A stretch of 64,000 bases of DNA from CAZROT01 sp964601895 (GCA_964601895.1 CAZROT010000005.1:62001-126000), one strand, 5' to 3'. Shown: positions 1-9,667, counted from the first letter of the stretch. Notes: generated by a model from the letters alone, not told the origin. Numbers and translations are program-made.

Positions 1-165
1 AGCCGGAGGTTATTGCGCCATCCTCCAGTCTGCAACTGAAAGTGGAATTTCATGCAGAAATAAACATAACTACTGATTGCCATATGACAAGATAGCCTGA
101 CCTGACATTGTCAGCGATTCCTGGTTAAGCAGGAAAAAATATTGAGTAAAACTGATGTTAAAGGG

Positions 166-495
166 CTATAGTCTGGTTACCATGGCAGGCCTGTGCTGAG
201 CTGAAAGTGAGAGAATATCCAAAAGATTGTACAACACAATCAAGGTATACAATTCATCACTGATGCCCGAAATTTTCAACGCCACACCTCGCACATGCTG
301 CTGTTCATGAAAATGGACCAGCAATGCCAGACCTGAAGAATCCACCTGTTTAAGCTGTGATACATCAACGACATTGATTTGATCTGTCAATAACAGATAG
401 CGCTGCTGCCATAAAGGCAGCAGTGTTTCACGATTTAATTCACCCTGCAAGGTGAGAGTTTGCTGCTGCGTCCGGTAATGTAATCTGTCTGTCAT
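166..495 (-). CDS. mlaB: MlaB, STAS-domain subunit of the Mla phospholipid transporter
   Basis: This 109-residue protein is a single STAS domain, the size and position expected for MlaB. MlaB is the cytoplasmic partner that binds the ATPase MlaF in the inner-membrane MlaFEDB complex, which moves phospholipids between outer and inner membrane. The conserved STAS segment around VDSSGLALLVHF (about residues 51-62) is visible, including the Asp-Ser-Ser-Gly loop. It is the last gene of the mlaFEDCB series, and its start overlaps the mlaC stop by 4 bases, indicating translational coupling. In E. coli ibaG and murA follow; the 165 bases left here contain no recognisable ibaG start. Confidence 0.9.
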   Translation of the reverse strand: MTDRLHYRTQQQTLTLQGELNRETLLPLWQQRYLLLTDQINVVDVSQLKQVDSSGLALLVHFHEQQHVRGVALKISGISDELYTLIVLYNLLDILSLSAQHRPAMVTRL

Positions 496-1133
496 GGTAA
501 TTTTTTTGTCAGGGCAATAGGCTGTTTCGATGCAACAACAAGCTGTTTTGTTAAACCATCAATGCCTTGCAGACGCAGAATTTCTGCCCATTCATTCTGT
601 TTAGTCGCTATCATACTGACACCTTCTGCAATCATGTCATAGGCCTGCCAGTAACCTGTCTTGCTATTTTTACGCCATTGAAAATCCAGGCGGATAGGTA
701 GCTGGTTACTATTACTGTTAACAATAGTAATGCGAATGGGAACTATCACCGCATCCTGCGATACCGTACCTTCGCTAATTTCATAATGCTGGCCAGAATA
801 AAATGCTAAAATCTGCGCATAAGCCTGCTCTATATATTGCTGAAAAGCGGCAAAATAAGCATCACGCTGAGCGGGAGTAGTCTGTTGGTAAAGGGTTCCT
901 AATACCAGTGCACCGGCATATTTTATATGTACATAAGGAATCAGCTCTTCAGTAACAACCTCACGCAAATGTTCTGGATTTTTCTGAATGAGTGGCTGTT
1001 CCTTTTTCAGGCGTGAAAAGGTTTTATCTGCCACATAGCGCATCAGATTCCAGGGATTGGTTTGATCGGGCTCCTGTGTCTGCACCGCAGGGGGGACAAT
1101 CAACAATGCAATTATTAATAATTTTCTTAGCAT
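492..1133 (-). CDS. mlaC: MlaC, periplasmic phospholipid shuttle protein
   Basis: A 213-residue protein with an N-terminal signal peptide (hydrophobic stretch from about residue 3 to 18, polar mature start QEPDQTNPW). MlaC carries phospholipids across the periplasm between the outer-membrane MlaA complex and MlaD. Length and the NPW...D..F..L pattern at the mature N-terminus fit the Tol-Ttg2/MlaC family. It sits between mlaD and mlaB on the same strand. The 73-base gap to mlaD is longer than usual for this operon, but no terminator is obvious in it. Confidence 0.92.
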   Translation of the reverse strand: MLRKLLIIALLIVPPAVQTQEPDQTNPWNLMRYVADKTFSRLKKEQPLIQKNPEHLREVVTEELIPYVHIKYAGALVLGTLYQQTTPAQRDAYFAAFQQYIEQAYAQILAFYSGQHYEISEGTVSQDAVIVPIRITIVNSNSNQLPIRLDFQWRKNSKTGYWQAYDMIAEGVSMIATKQNEWAEILRLQGIDGLTKQLVVASKQPIALTKKLP

Positions 1134-1206
1134 AGATTATATCCATCGCATGGCAGCATCATTATCCGCAGGCGAAAAAATGTTAAATGAGGAATTGAAT
1201 TAAACA

Positions 1207-1713
1207 TTATTGAAGCTCTCGTTGTGCAGCATCACCATGCTGTTGGCTGGGATTTTTATAGAGTAGCTGACCTATCAAATCTTCAAGGACTAGCGCTGAT
1301 TTGGTGTCCTGTAATCTGTCACCCTCTTTCAGTACACCCGTATCCATCGCTGGATCTTCAAAACCAATATTCAATGAGAGATATTGCTCACCCAATAGCC
1401 CTGAAGTGCGAATCGCCAGAGAGCTGGTATCCGGAATTTTGTCATAACGTTGTTGTATGTCCATTGCAACCTGTGGAAGATAGCTTTTTTCATCCAGCGA
1501 AATATCTGCAACACGTCCTATGACCACGCCGCCCACCTTAACCGGGGAACGTACTTTCAATCCACCGATATTGTTAAATGTTGCATACAGTCGCCAGGTA
1601 GGTTCGCGACCAATCGATTTTATATCTGCTACTTTCAGGCAGAGAAACAGGATTGCACTGAATGCAATTAGCATAAACAGCCCCACCCATACTTCATTTT
1701 TTCCGTTATGCAT
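1207..1713 (-). CDS. mlaD: MlaD, MCE-domain substrate-binding subunit
   Basis: This 168-residue protein has one N-terminal membrane helix (about residues 9-27) followed by an MCE domain. The segment LYATFNNIGGLKVRSPVKVG and the later GLLGEQYLSLN are hallmark MCE sequence. MlaD forms the periplasmic hexameric ring of the MlaFEDB transporter and receives lipid from MlaC. It is slightly shorter than the roughly 183-residue E. coli protein because the low-complexity C-terminal tail is reduced. It lies 3 bases downstream of mlaE, so the two are almost certainly cotranscribed. Confidence 0.94.
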   Translation of the reverse strand: MHNGKNEVWVGLFMLIAFSAILFLCLKVADIKSIGREPTWRLYATFNNIGGLKVRSPVKVGGVVIGRVADISLDEKSYLPQVAMDIQQRYDKIPDTSSLAIRTSGLLGEQYLSLNIGFEDPAMDTGVLKEGDRLQDTKSALVLEDLIGQLLYKNPSQQHGDAAQRELQ

Positions 1714-1716
1714 TCT

Positions 1717-2499
1717 TTAGTTTCCAAACATAAGCGCAGTCAGCACAAAATCCAATCCCAATACTGCCAGTGATGCACGTACGACCGTGTACGTTGTTGC
1801 TCTACTAATCCCCTGCGCGGTTGGATGCGCATCATAACCGTTGAAAAGTGCTATCCATGTTACCGTAACAGCAAATACCATGCTTTTAATCAGGCAACTT
1901 AGCAGGTCTTTTTTCCATTCAACCGCATTCTGCATAATTGCCCAAAAAAAGCCGCTATCAATTCCTTTCCAGTCAACACCAACAATCACACTGCCCCAGA
2001 TACCCATGGCAATAAAAATTGCAGTGAGTAAAGGCATGCTGATAAAACCAGCCCAGAACCTGGGGGCAATGATACGCCGCAGCGGATCAATAGCCATCAT
2101 TTCCAGGCTGGAAATTTGTTCGGTTGCTTTCATTAATCCCAGCTCTGCGGTAAGTGCCGACCCAACTCGCCCGGCAAAGAGCAATGCCGTAACAACAGGC
2201 CCCAGTTCTCGTAATAACGACAACGCTACCATCATGCCTAAACTGGTTTCAGCGTTATAGGTCGTGAGAACCATGTAACCCTGCAGGCCAAGAACCATTC
2301 CAATAAAAAGGCCTGATACGGTAATTATCAACAGCGATAACACACCCATATTATAGAGCTGCTTAAGCAATAACGGCCATTGTTTCGCAAATTCAGGGCG
2401 TCCCACCAATGCATTAAAGAGCATCAAACCAGCTCGTCCGAAAGCAGCACAGAGGCGGATGCCAAAGCGCCCTGGTGATGCCAGCATCTGTAATAACAT
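1717..2499 (-). CDS. mlaE: MlaE, permease of the Mla lipid transporter
   Basis: Integral membrane permease of the MlaFEDB ABC transporter with several hydrophobic helices and the family segments FIGMVLGLQGY, LLRELGPVV and DPLRRIIAPRFWAG. I chose the internal ATG at 2499, giving 260 residues as in E. coli, because a GGAG sequence lies just upstream at suitable distance. An ATG at 2514 overlaps the mlaF stop and would add five residues. The protein ends in the conserved ALMFGN. It is transcribed with mlaF, mlaD, mlaC and mlaB. Confidence 0.95.
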   Translation of the reverse strand: MLLQMLASPGRFGIRLCAAFGRAGLMLFNALVGRPEFAKQWPLLLKQLYNMGVLSLLIITVSGLFIGMVLGLQGYMVLTTYNAETSLGMMVALSLLRELGPVVTALLFAGRVGSALTAELGLMKATEQISSLEMMAIDPLRRIIAPRFWAGFISMPLLTAIFIAMGIWGSVIVGVDWKGIDSGFFWAIMQNAVEWKKDLLSCLIKSMVFAVTVTWIALFNGYDAHPTAQGISRATTYTVVRASLAVLGLDFVLTALMFGN

Positions 2500-2510
2500 G
2501 GGTACTCCAT

Positions 2511-3314
2511 TCATGGTAATAAATCAGTTTTATAATCACTGGCTGGGAAACGAAAAGGCACAGGCCCATCGGGGATACCATCAAGAAACTGGCGCACCTG
2601 CAGCGTGCTATCGCTGTTTAACTTTTCCGGTGTCCCTTCTGCAATAATGCGTTGATTTGCTATGATATAGGCATAATCAGCAATACTCAAAACTTCACGC
2701 ACATCATGGGATACCACAATACAGGTCAGCCCCAGCGCACGATTCAGTTTATCAATCAGCTCGGTTAACACACTCATGGCAATCGGATCCTGGCCAGCAA
2801 AAGGTTCATCAAACAGAATTAACTCAGGATCAAGTGCAATGGCACGTGCCAGAGCGACACGGCGCGCCATTCCACCAGAAAGCTCAGCAGGCATAAAATC
2901 TGCAACACCACGTAATCCTACTGCTTCCAGTTTCATCATCACCGTACTATGCACAAGCGTATCAGGCAAATTGCTGTGTTCGCGCAGAGGAAAGGCCACA
3001 TTTTCAAATACGCTGAGATCGGTAAATAACGCGCCTGATTGAAACAACATACCCATTTTTTTACGTACCTCGTATAATTGAGGCCGCGATAACGCAGTGA
3101 TGTCATGTCCATCAAACCAGATTTCTCCGCAATCCGGTATGAGCTGCCCAGCAATAAGGCGCAGTAATGTTGTTTTTCCTATGCCAGAAGGTCCCATAAT
3201 GGCGACAATTTTGCCACGCGGTATTATCATATTGATATCAGTGAATATTGGCCGTGTGTCACGCATAAAGCTCATTTTTCGAATTTCGACTAAATTGAGT
3301 TCGTTCTGATTCAT
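2511..3314 (-). CDS. mlaF: MlaF, ATPase of the Mla lipid transporter
   Basis: ABC ATPase of 267 residues that energises phospholipid transport at the inner membrane. Visible motifs are Walker A GPSGIGKTT (residues 41-49), the signature LSGGM (145-149), Walker B ending in Asp169-Glu170 (LILFDEP), and a switch His in VVSHDV. It is the first gene of the minus-strand mla operon, divergent from yrbG across a roughly 200-base region that must hold both promoters. The stop overlaps an ATG in the mlaE leader. Confidence 0.95.
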   Translation of the reverse strand: MNQNELNLVEIRKMSFMRDTRPIFTDINMIIPRGKIVAIMGPSGIGKTTLLRLIAGQLIPDCGEIWFDGHDITALSRPQLYEVRKKMGMLFQSGALFTDLSVFENVAFPLREHSNLPDTLVHSTVMMKLEAVGLRGVADFMPAELSGGMARRVALARAIALDPELILFDEPFAGQDPIAMSVLTELIDKLNRALGLTCIVVSHDVREVLSIADYAYIIANQRIIAEGTPEKLNSDSTLQVRQFLDGIPDGPVPFRFPASDYKTDLLP

Positions 3315-3519
3315 TTATGATTATGGTTTCCCAGTAAAGTGCCGATGATTAACGTGTCAGAATGTGGCATGCGTTTTTTACCAAAAATAACAAATTTTAG
3401 CGTCTGGCTTGTTCATGTATTTTACTTTGGCTATCGTGCACAAGCAAAATTGCCAGTACGAAAATCCAGTAAATTTCTGCCACTTCCATGAATGTAGCTT
3501 ATATACCAAAGGGTCTTAC

Positions 3520-4500
3520 ATGTTTCTTGCCATAACGTTATTAATTATCGGCTTAGCTCTGCTGGTCTATGGAGGTGACCGGTTAGTCTATAGCGCATCT
3601 ATCCTGTCACGCTTTCTTGGTGTACCACCCGTCATCATTGGCATGGTTGTTGTGGGTACAGGCACTTCGCTACCAGAATTAGTCATTTCAGTAACAACAA
3701 CATTGACTGGTCAGGTAGATATGACGGTTGGTAATGTATTAGGCGCAAACATCATGAATATTTTATTAATTACCAGTAGCGCGGCATTGATTCACCCGCT
3801 TACTGTGTGCTCCAATATTCTGCGTCGTGAGCTGCCATTTATGTTGTTTATCACGGTATTGTGTGGGTTTTTACTGGCGGATAGTTATCTCAGTTATATT
3901 GATGGTATCATCCTGCTCATGGCAGCAGGCATCTTTATCGCATTTATATTGCATAATACCCGACTAGCTAACTTTGAGAGCAATGATACTCTGGCAATAG
4001 AGCAGCTGTCCGAACTACCGCAAAACAGCAACAATACAGTAGCGATCCTCTGGCTGGTATTGGCATTTGTCGTGTTACCGTTATCCGCTAAAATGGTTAT
4101 CGACAATGCTACTGTTATCGCCCATGCTCTGGGATTGAGCGATCTTGTGGTTGGCCTGATAATTATTTCCGCAGGCACCAGTTTACCTGAATTAGCCACT
4201 TCTGTTGCGGGAATACTCAAGGGTGAAAACGACATCGTCCTCGGCAATGTTATTGGCGCCAATATTTTTAATATCGCTATTGTACTTTGTGTTCCTGCGC
4301 TATTTTCTCACGGTGAAATTGATCCACAAGCCTTTGCGCGTGATTACTGGGTAATGTTAGCTGCAAGCATTGTGTTGACTGTACTTTGTCTCAGGCGTAA
4401 ATACCGCATCGGTCGCATGGCCGGTAGTGTGTTATTAGGTGGATTTATTGCGTACCTTATGCTTGTTATTTTTTCCTCCATTGAAAGATGGCCTGTGTGA
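3520..4500 (+). CDS. yrbG: YrbG, calcium/sodium antiporter family protein
   Basis: A 326-residue inner-membrane protein of the Ca2+/cation antiporter superfamily. It has two homologous halves, each with the characteristic alpha-repeat: GTGTSLPELVISV and GNVLGANIMNIL in the first, AGTSLPELATSV and GNVIGANIFNIAIV in the second. Acidic residues in these repeats bind the transported ions in the family. The reading frame extends upstream to 3409, but the ATG at 3520 gives a length matching E. coli YrbG (325) and starts at the first hydrophobic helix. The physiological substrate of YrbG is not firmly known. It is divergent from mlaF and precedes kdsD. Confidence 0.92.
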   Translation: MFLAITLLIIGLALLVYGGDRLVYSASILSRFLGVPPVIIGMVVVGTGTSLPELVISVTTTLTGQVDMTVGNVLGANIMNILLITSSAALIHPLTVCSNILRRELPFMLFITVLCGFLLADSYLSYIDGIILLMAAGIFIAFILHNTRLANFESNDTLAIEQLSELPQNSNNTVAILWLVLAFVVLPLSAKMVIDNATVIAHALGLSDLVVGLIIISAGTSLPELATSVAGILKGENDIVLGNVIGANIFNIAIVLCVPALFSHGEIDPQAFARDYWVMLAASIVLTVLCLRRKYRIGRMAGSVLLGGFIAYLMLVIFSSIERWPV

Positions 4501-4524
4501 TGTAACACAAAACGGGAATTGAAA

Positions 4525-5511
4525 ATGTTTAATGTTAATTTGCCATCAGGTACAGACTTTCAACAAGCAGGAAGACGAGTGCTCCAGATAGAGCGTGAGA
4601 GCCTGGCGGAACTTGATCAATACATCAATGAAAACTTTATTCAGGCTTGTGAGTGCATATTCGACTGTCGTGGCAAAATTGTTGTCATGGGGATGGGGAA
4701 ATCGGGGCACGTGGGTTGTAAAATAGCAGCAACCTTTGCCAGTACCGGAACGCCAGCTTTTTTTGTTCATCCCAGTGAAGCCAGTCATGGTGATCTCGGT
4801 ATGATTACCGCTCAGGATATTGTGCTGGCTATTTCAAATTCAGGTGAATCAAACGAAATTTTGACCTTAATACCCGTATTAAAGCGCCAGAAAGTGCCAC
4901 TCATTTGCATGACAGCCAATCCTGACAGTACGCTCGGAAAAATCGCCGATATTCATCTTTGCATTAAGGTTGCGCAGGAGGCCTGCCCTCTGGGACTGGC
5001 CCCCACTTCCAGTACTACTGCAACACTGGTTATGGGTGATGCGTTAGCGGTTGCATTATTACAGGCGCGCGGATTTACCATGGAAGATTTTGCATTGTCG
5101 CATCCTGGCGGTACTCTGGGAAAAAAATTGCTGTTACGTGTCAGTGATATTATGCATATTGGTGACGAGATTCCACGCGTTAATCCACATGCATCTTTAC
5201 GTGATGCGTTGCTGGAAATCACCCATAAAAAGCTAGGGCTTACCGTAATTTGTGATGATTTAATGCAAATATCAGGAATTTTTACCGATGGTGATTTACG
5301 ACGGGTATTTGATAAAAATATTGATCTGAACCATGCAAAAATAGCCGATGTCATGACCAGAGGAGGTGTGCGTGTAAAGCCCTGCACTCTGGCAGTAGAT
5401 GCGCTTAATTTGATGCAATCGCACTGCATTACAGCGCTGTTGGTAGCTAATGACTCTCAGTTAGTGGGTGTCATTCATCTGCACGATATACTGAGAGCGG
5501 GTGTAGTGTAA
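4525..5511 (+). CDS. kdsD: KdsD, D-arabinose 5-phosphate isomerase
   Basis: Interconverts ribulose 5-phosphate and arabinose 5-phosphate, the first step of Kdo synthesis for the LPS inner core. The N-terminal half is a SIS sugar-isomerase domain (MGMGKSGHVG and ISNSGESNEI are visible) and the C-terminal third is a pair of CBS domains beginning near residue 205. I start at the ATG at 4525 rather than the TTG at 4519 because it gives MFNVNLPSG and has an upstream GGGA. Fourteen bases separate its stop from kdsC, the enzyme acting two steps later. Confidence 0.95.
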   Translation: MFNVNLPSGTDFQQAGRRVLQIERESLAELDQYINENFIQACECIFDCRGKIVVMGMGKSGHVGCKIAATFASTGTPAFFVHPSEASHGDLGMITAQDIVLAISNSGESNEILTLIPVLKRQKVPLICMTANPDSTLGKIADIHLCIKVAQEACPLGLAPTSSTTATLVMGDALAVALLQARGFTMEDFALSHPGGTLGKKLLLRVSDIMHIGDEIPRVNPHASLRDALLEITHKKLGLTVICDDLMQISGIFTDGDLRRVFDKNIDLNHAKIADVMTRGGVRVKPCTLAVDALNLMQSHCITALLVANDSQLVGVIHLHDILRAGVV

Positions 5512-5525
5512 AAGGATACATAAAA

Positions 5526-6089
5526 ATGCCAGAAACTGAATACACAGATACCTGCTATGGTCCGGTAGATACAGCGATAATCCACCTTGCCCGTCATATC
5601 CGTTTACTGATTTGTGATGTTGATGGTGTGTTATCGGATGGACTGATTTACATGAGTAATCAGGGTGAAGAATTAAAGGCATTCAACGTGCGTGATGGTT
5701 ATGGCATCCATTGCTTAAAAAATGCGGGCATTGAAGTTGCAATAATCAGCGGGCGTAGCGCAAAGCTTCTGGAAGATAGAGCAAAAACATTAGGTATTAC
5801 ATTACTTTATCAAGGTCAATCTGATAAGATTCCAGCCTATAATGAACTCCTGACCAGTTTATCTTTGCAGTCTTATCAAATAGCGTACATCGGTGATGAT
5901 CTTATTGATTTACCCGTGATGGTTAAAGTAGGGTTGTCTGTTGCGGTAGCAGATGCTCATCCTGTGCTATTGTCAAAAGCACATTACGTCACGCATATGT
6001 CAGGAGGTCATGGCGCAGTGCGTGAGCTTTGTGATTTAATTCTACTGGCACAACACAAACTCGCAGATGTAAAAGGACTGTCAGTATGA
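5526..6089 (+). CDS. kdsC: KdsC, Kdo 8-phosphate phosphatase
   Basis: HAD-superfamily C0-type phosphatase of 187 residues that releases Kdo from Kdo 8-phosphate. The catalytic motif ICDVDGVLSDG places the nucleophile at Asp31 and the acid/base at Asp33; motif II (ISGRS) and motif IV (GDDLIDLPVM) follow. Length and absence of a cap domain match KdsC. Its last four bases overlap the start of lptC. The block kdsD-kdsC-lptCAB links sugar synthesis to LPS export. Confidence 0.95.
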   Translation: MPETEYTDTCYGPVDTAIIHLARHIRLLICDVDGVLSDGLIYMSNQGEELKAFNVRDGYGIHCLKNAGIEVAIISGRSAKLLEDRAKTLGITLLYQGQSDKIPAYNELLTSLSLQSYQIAYIGDDLIDLPVMVKVGLSVAVADAHPVLLSKAHYVTHMSGGHGAVRELCDLILLAQHKLADVKGLSV

Positions 6090-6655
6090 GTCAGGTAAGG
6101 TGGTGGCTAACCTGCATACTGGGCGTTATTGCCCTTGTGCTAACCGGATGGAATCTTCATGATAGCGATGAAATAATCACCACAATGGCAATCGATGATA
6201 ACGAACCAACTTATCAAAGCCAGCATACTGTAACACTGGTGTATAATCCTGAGGGTAAACTCGACTATAAGGTTGCAGCAGACGCTGTTAACTATTATAC
6301 CAGTAACGAACAGACATGGTTTACCCGCCCGGTAATGACATTGTTTGATAGTAATACAGCGCCTTCCTGGTCAGTACGTGCTGATCGCGCAAAATTAACG
6401 CAGGACAAAATGCTGCACCTGTATGGTAATGTGAAAGTCAATAGCCTGACTGCGGCTTCACAGTTGCAAAAGCTGGATACCAATAGTGCACAAGTTAATT
6501 TAGTGAATCAGGATGTTTCATCTGATGACATGGTCAGATTATCAGGCACTGGAACGATTTCCTCTGGGATGAAAATGCGCGGAAATTTACGTAGCAGAAA
6601 AGCGGAACTGATCGAAGAAGTTAATACGTATTATGAAATTCAAAATTCAAAATAA
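6086..6655 (+). CDS. lptC: LptC, LPS export bitopic membrane protein
   Basis: A 189-residue protein with a single N-terminal membrane helix (about residues 6-21, WLTCILGVIALVLTGW) and a periplasmic beta-jellyroll domain of the LptC family. It receives LPS from the LptBFG extractor and hands it to LptA. The family segments YNPEGKLDYKVAAD and ETWFTRPV-like NEQTWFTRPVM are recognisable. It overlaps kdsC by 4 bases and lptA by 23 bases, so expression is tightly coupled. Confidence 0.93.
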   Translation: MSQVRWWLTCILGVIALVLTGWNLHDSDEIITTMAIDDNEPTYQSQHTVTLVYNPEGKLDYKVAADAVNYYTSNEQTWFTRPVMTLFDSNTAPSWSVRADRAKLTQDKMLHLYGNVKVNSLTAASQLQKLDTNSAQVNLVNQDVSSDDMVRLSGTGTISSGMKMRGNLRSRKAELIEEVNTYYEIQNSK

Positions 6656-7190
6656 AATACCGGGGTTTCTTCTGATAACCAGTACGTATTTTATCATTAA
6701 TCTGTCCGCTTTTGCCCTTTCCAGTGATACCAGACAACCTGTGCAAATTAATGCAGTCAGACAAGCATTAGATATGAATGCTAATACAGTGACATTTACT
6801 GATAATGTTGTTATTAAACAGGGCACTATTGAGATTCAGGCAGATAAGGTTATCGTCATACGTTCTTTTGAAGATCCACAACATGTCGTCATCGACGGTA
6901 CTGGTAATCCAGTCACCTTTGTGCAAAAACAGGATAATGGCAAGCTGGTTAAAGGCCATGCGCAAACACTGCGTTATGAGGTCAAAAATGAATTTATTGT
7001 ATTGACTGGAAATGCGTACCTGGAACAGGCCGATAGTAGCATCAAAGGTGACAGAATTACGTATCAGGTCCAGCAACAAAAAATGGAAGCGTTTAGCGAT
7101 AAAGGGAAATATGTTACCACCATCATTCTTCCCGCTCAGCTGCAGGATAATAACAAAGAACATAAAAATGACAAAAAAAAGAGTCCGTGA
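6633..7190 (+). CDS. lptA: LptA, periplasmic LPS transport protein
   Basis: A 185-residue periplasmic protein with an N-terminal hydrophobic signal sequence (about residues 12-30), then an OstA-like jellyroll. The mature start SSDTRQPVQINAVRQALDM and FTDNVVIKQGTIEIQADKV are family-typical. LptA oligomers bridge the periplasm between LptC and the outer-membrane LptDE. The start overlaps the 3' end of lptC. The C-terminal tail is very lysine- and asparagine-rich. Confidence 0.94.
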   Translation: MKFKIQNKIPGFLLITSTYFIINLSAFALSSDTRQPVQINAVRQALDMNANTVTFTDNVVIKQGTIEIQADKVIVIRSFEDPQHVVIDGTGNPVTFVQKQDNGKLVKGHAQTLRYEVKNEFIVLTGNAYLEQADSSIKGDRITYQVQQQKMEAFSDKGKYVTTIILPAQLQDNNKEHKNDKKKSP

Positions 7191-7196
7191 TCATCG

Positions 7197-7922
7197 ATGG
7201 CCACATTAATTGCAGAAAATCTTGCAAAGGCATACAAAGGCCGAAAGGTAGTTGAAGACGTTAGCTTGCAGGTAAATTCAGGTGAAATAGTCGGTTTGCT
7301 CGGTCCTAATGGAGCAGGTAAAACAACGACATTTTATATGGTGGTAGGCATAGTACAACGTGATGCTGGTCGTATAACCATTGATGATGAAGATATCAGC
7401 CTGCTGTCATTACATCAGCGTGCTCGTCGTGGTATTGGTTACCTTCCACAGGAAGCGTCTGTTTTTCGCCGTTTGACTGTTTATCAAAACCTGATGGCAA
7501 TCCTCGAGATCCATGATTACCTTTCGAAGGAACAACGGCATACGCAAGCGATTGAGCTGATGGAAGAATTTCATATTGCTCATTTATGCGACAGTCTGGG
7601 CCAATTGCTGTCAGGGGGAGAACGACGTCGTTTAGAAATCGCCCGGGCTCTGGCGGCAAAACCAAAATTTATTTTGTTAGATGAACCATTTGCCGGAGTC
7701 GATCCCATTTCTGTTATCGATATTAAAAATATTATTAAGCATCTGGGTGACAAGGGTTTGGGTGTACTGATTACTGATCACAATGTACGTGAAACACTCG
7801 ATGTCTGTGAACGTGCTTATATTGTCAGCCAGGGACATCTGATAGCGCATGGGACACCGCAAGATATTCTGGCGAATGAGCAGGTCAAACGTGTTTATTT
7901 AGGTGAGGGATTTCGTCTTTAA
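7197..7922 (+). CDS. lptB: LptB, ATPase of the LPS exporter
   Basis: ABC ATPase of 241 residues powering LptFG extraction of LPS from the inner membrane. Motifs: Walker A GPNGAGKT (36-43), signature LSGGE (138-142), Walker B with catalytic Glu163 (LLDEPFAGVDP) and switch His in ITDHNV. The sequence and length closely match enterobacterial LptB. It begins six bases after lptA and is followed, after a short gap, by rpoN in the conventional order. Confidence 0.96.
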   Translation: MATLIAENLAKAYKGRKVVEDVSLQVNSGEIVGLLGPNGAGKTTTFYMVVGIVQRDAGRITIDDEDISLLSLHQRARRGIGYLPQEASVFRRLTVYQNLMAILEIHDYLSKEQRHTQAIELMEEFHIAHLCDSLGQLLSGGERRRLEIARALAAKPKFILLDEPFAGVDPISVIDIKNIIKHLGDKGLGVLITDHNVRETLDVCERAYIVSQGHLIAHGTPQDILANEQVKRVYLGEGFRL

Positions 7923-7950
7923 GGCGTTACAGGTAAACATTGACATTCTT

Positions 7951-9378
7951 ATGAAAATGCAGCAAGGGGTGCACCTTAAACCCAGTCAGCAATTAACCAT
8001 GACTCCGCAACTTCAACAAGCCATTCGTTTGTTGCAACTGTCTTCCTGTGAGCTCAGGCAGGAAGTAGAACAGGCGATGGAAAATAATCCCTTTCTTGAA
8101 GCACAAGAGTCCGTTGATGAAACACAGGTAATCCACATTATCGAGCACGCAGATACACAGGCACGTAACGCGCTGGCACAAAAAAAGGGTTCAGAAGAAA
8201 GGCCAGCAGGTATTATCCGGGATGAAATTTACACCGCAAATATTGCAGCGGACACAGACGTTGATGTTGATGAATTACCAGAATATCAGCACGAAATCAG
8301 ACAGACGCTACGCGCTTACCTGACATGGCAGGCAGGACTAATACCTTTTACTGATACGGATGCGGCTATAGCAACCTCAATTATCGATGCTGTGGATGAA
8401 ACTGGTTATCTCACTGCTCTCCCCGAAGAAATTCTGGATGCGATTGGCAATGAACAGGTTACCCTTGATGAGGTGCAGGCCGTACTGAAACTTATACAGC
8501 ACTTTGACCCGCCTGGTGTCGCTGCGCGTAATCTACGCGATTGTCTGCTAATGCAACTCAGTCAATATGATGCCAATACACCCTGTCTGAAAGAAGCCTG
8601 TCTTGTTGTTAAGCACTACCTTGAGCTGGTGGGGCAACAGGATTATCGCACCCTGCTCCGTTTAAGTTGCCTCAAAGAAAAAACCTTAAAAGGGGCAATC
8701 ACTTTGATTCAATCGTTGAATCCATATCCTTGCCTGACCATGCATGTCAGGGCAGCAGAACCTGTCGTTCCAGATATCATGGTACATAAAAGTAATGGTT
8801 GCTGGGTAGTTGAACTTAATAATGACAGCATTTTGCATATCAGGATAAATCAGCAATATGCCTCCCTGCAATTCGGTACATGCAGTGACAGAGATGGACA
8901 ATTTATTCGTCACTACCTGCAGGAAGCACAATGGTTAGTCAAAAGTCTGCACAGCCGCAACCAGACGCTGCTAAAAGTTGCAGCCTGTATTGTTGAGCAG
9001 CAACGGGACTTTTTCGAACATGGTGAAGCATTTATGAAACCAATGATTATGGCCGATATCGCCCAAAGGCTAGATATGCATAAATCAACGATTTCTCGTG
9101 TGATAACCCAGAAATTTCTCCATAGTTCTCGTGGTACTTTCGCGTTAAACTATTTTCTTTCCAGTCATATTCACACAAAGCAGGGAGCAGAAGCGTCTTC
9201 TAGCGCAATACGGGCATTAGTAAAAAAACTGGTGTCAGAGGAAGATAAAACCAGCCCGTTAAGTGACAGTAAGTTGACCACCCTGCTATATCAACAGGGT
9301 ATGATTATCGCTCGTCGGACAATTACTAAGTATCGAGAATCTTTATCTATTCCGCCCTCTGGCCAACGTAAGCAATAA
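7951..9378 (+). CDS. rpoN: RpoN, RNA polymerase sigma-54 factor
   Basis: Sigma-54 of about 475 residues. The N-terminal activator-interacting region has SQQLTMTPQLQQAIRLLQLS, an acidic stretch follows, and the C-terminal RpoN box reads ARRTITKYRE near the end. The frame is open from 7903, but that start lies inside lptB. ATG codons at 7951 and 7957 are the candidates; the second gives the best alignment to the E. coli N-terminus, the first is annotated. In most Enterobacterales hpf follows immediately; here it does not. Confidence 0.94.
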   Translation: MKMQQGVHLKPSQQLTMTPQLQQAIRLLQLSSCELRQEVEQAMENNPFLEAQESVDETQVIHIIEHADTQARNALAQKKGSEERPAGIIRDEIYTANIAADTDVDVDELPEYQHEIRQTLRAYLTWQAGLIPFTDTDAAIATSIIDAVDETGYLTALPEEILDAIGNEQVTLDEVQAVLKLIQHFDPPGVAARNLRDCLLMQLSQYDANTPCLKEACLVVKHYLELVGQQDYRTLLRLSCLKEKTLKGAITLIQSLNPYPCLTMHVRAAEPVVPDIMVHKSNGCWVVELNNDSILHIRINQQYASLQFGTCSDRDGQFIRHYLQEAQWLVKSLHSRNQTLLKVAACIVEQQRDFFEHGEAFMKPMIMADIAQRLDMHKSTISRVITQKFLHSSRGTFALNYFLSSHIHTKQGAEASSSAIRALVKKLVSEEDKTSPLSDSKLTTLLYQQGMIIARRTITKYRESLSIPPSGQRKQ

Positions 9379-9667
9379 ATTTCATTCAGACTAAAAGAGA
9401 AAACGTTATGGTGATACAATGTTAAAAAACATATTGAATTTACTAATACATAACGTAACCTTGTAGTAAAAATTTTTGTCAATCGTGAGCAGAGTACCTC
9501 GATCTATTAATCCAATAAGTATATTTTTACTGTCAATCTCCCGCGCAAGTCCTGTCCGGAAAGTTTGAAATCGCTACAGGTAATGATGGTATTGTACTTT
9601 AAATACTGATTATTTTTACAGTGACTCCAGAATGAGATAATGTTTCAAATATAATAAAGAAGCCAGG
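9379..9667. other. rpoN-ptsN intergenic region without hpf
   Basis: This 289-base stretch occupies the position where Enterobacterales carry hpf (about 95 codons, ribosome hibernation factor). I see no frame resembling Hpf. The region is AT-rich with stops in all frames. It may contain the ptsN promoter, but no convincing hexamer pair stands out. Confidence 0.6.

Noticed and set aside
1..95. Open frame on the plus strand entering from the left edge (frame 3, stop at 93-95)
   Set aside because: Only about 30 codons, no recognisable family and no start visible; cannot be distinguished from chance.
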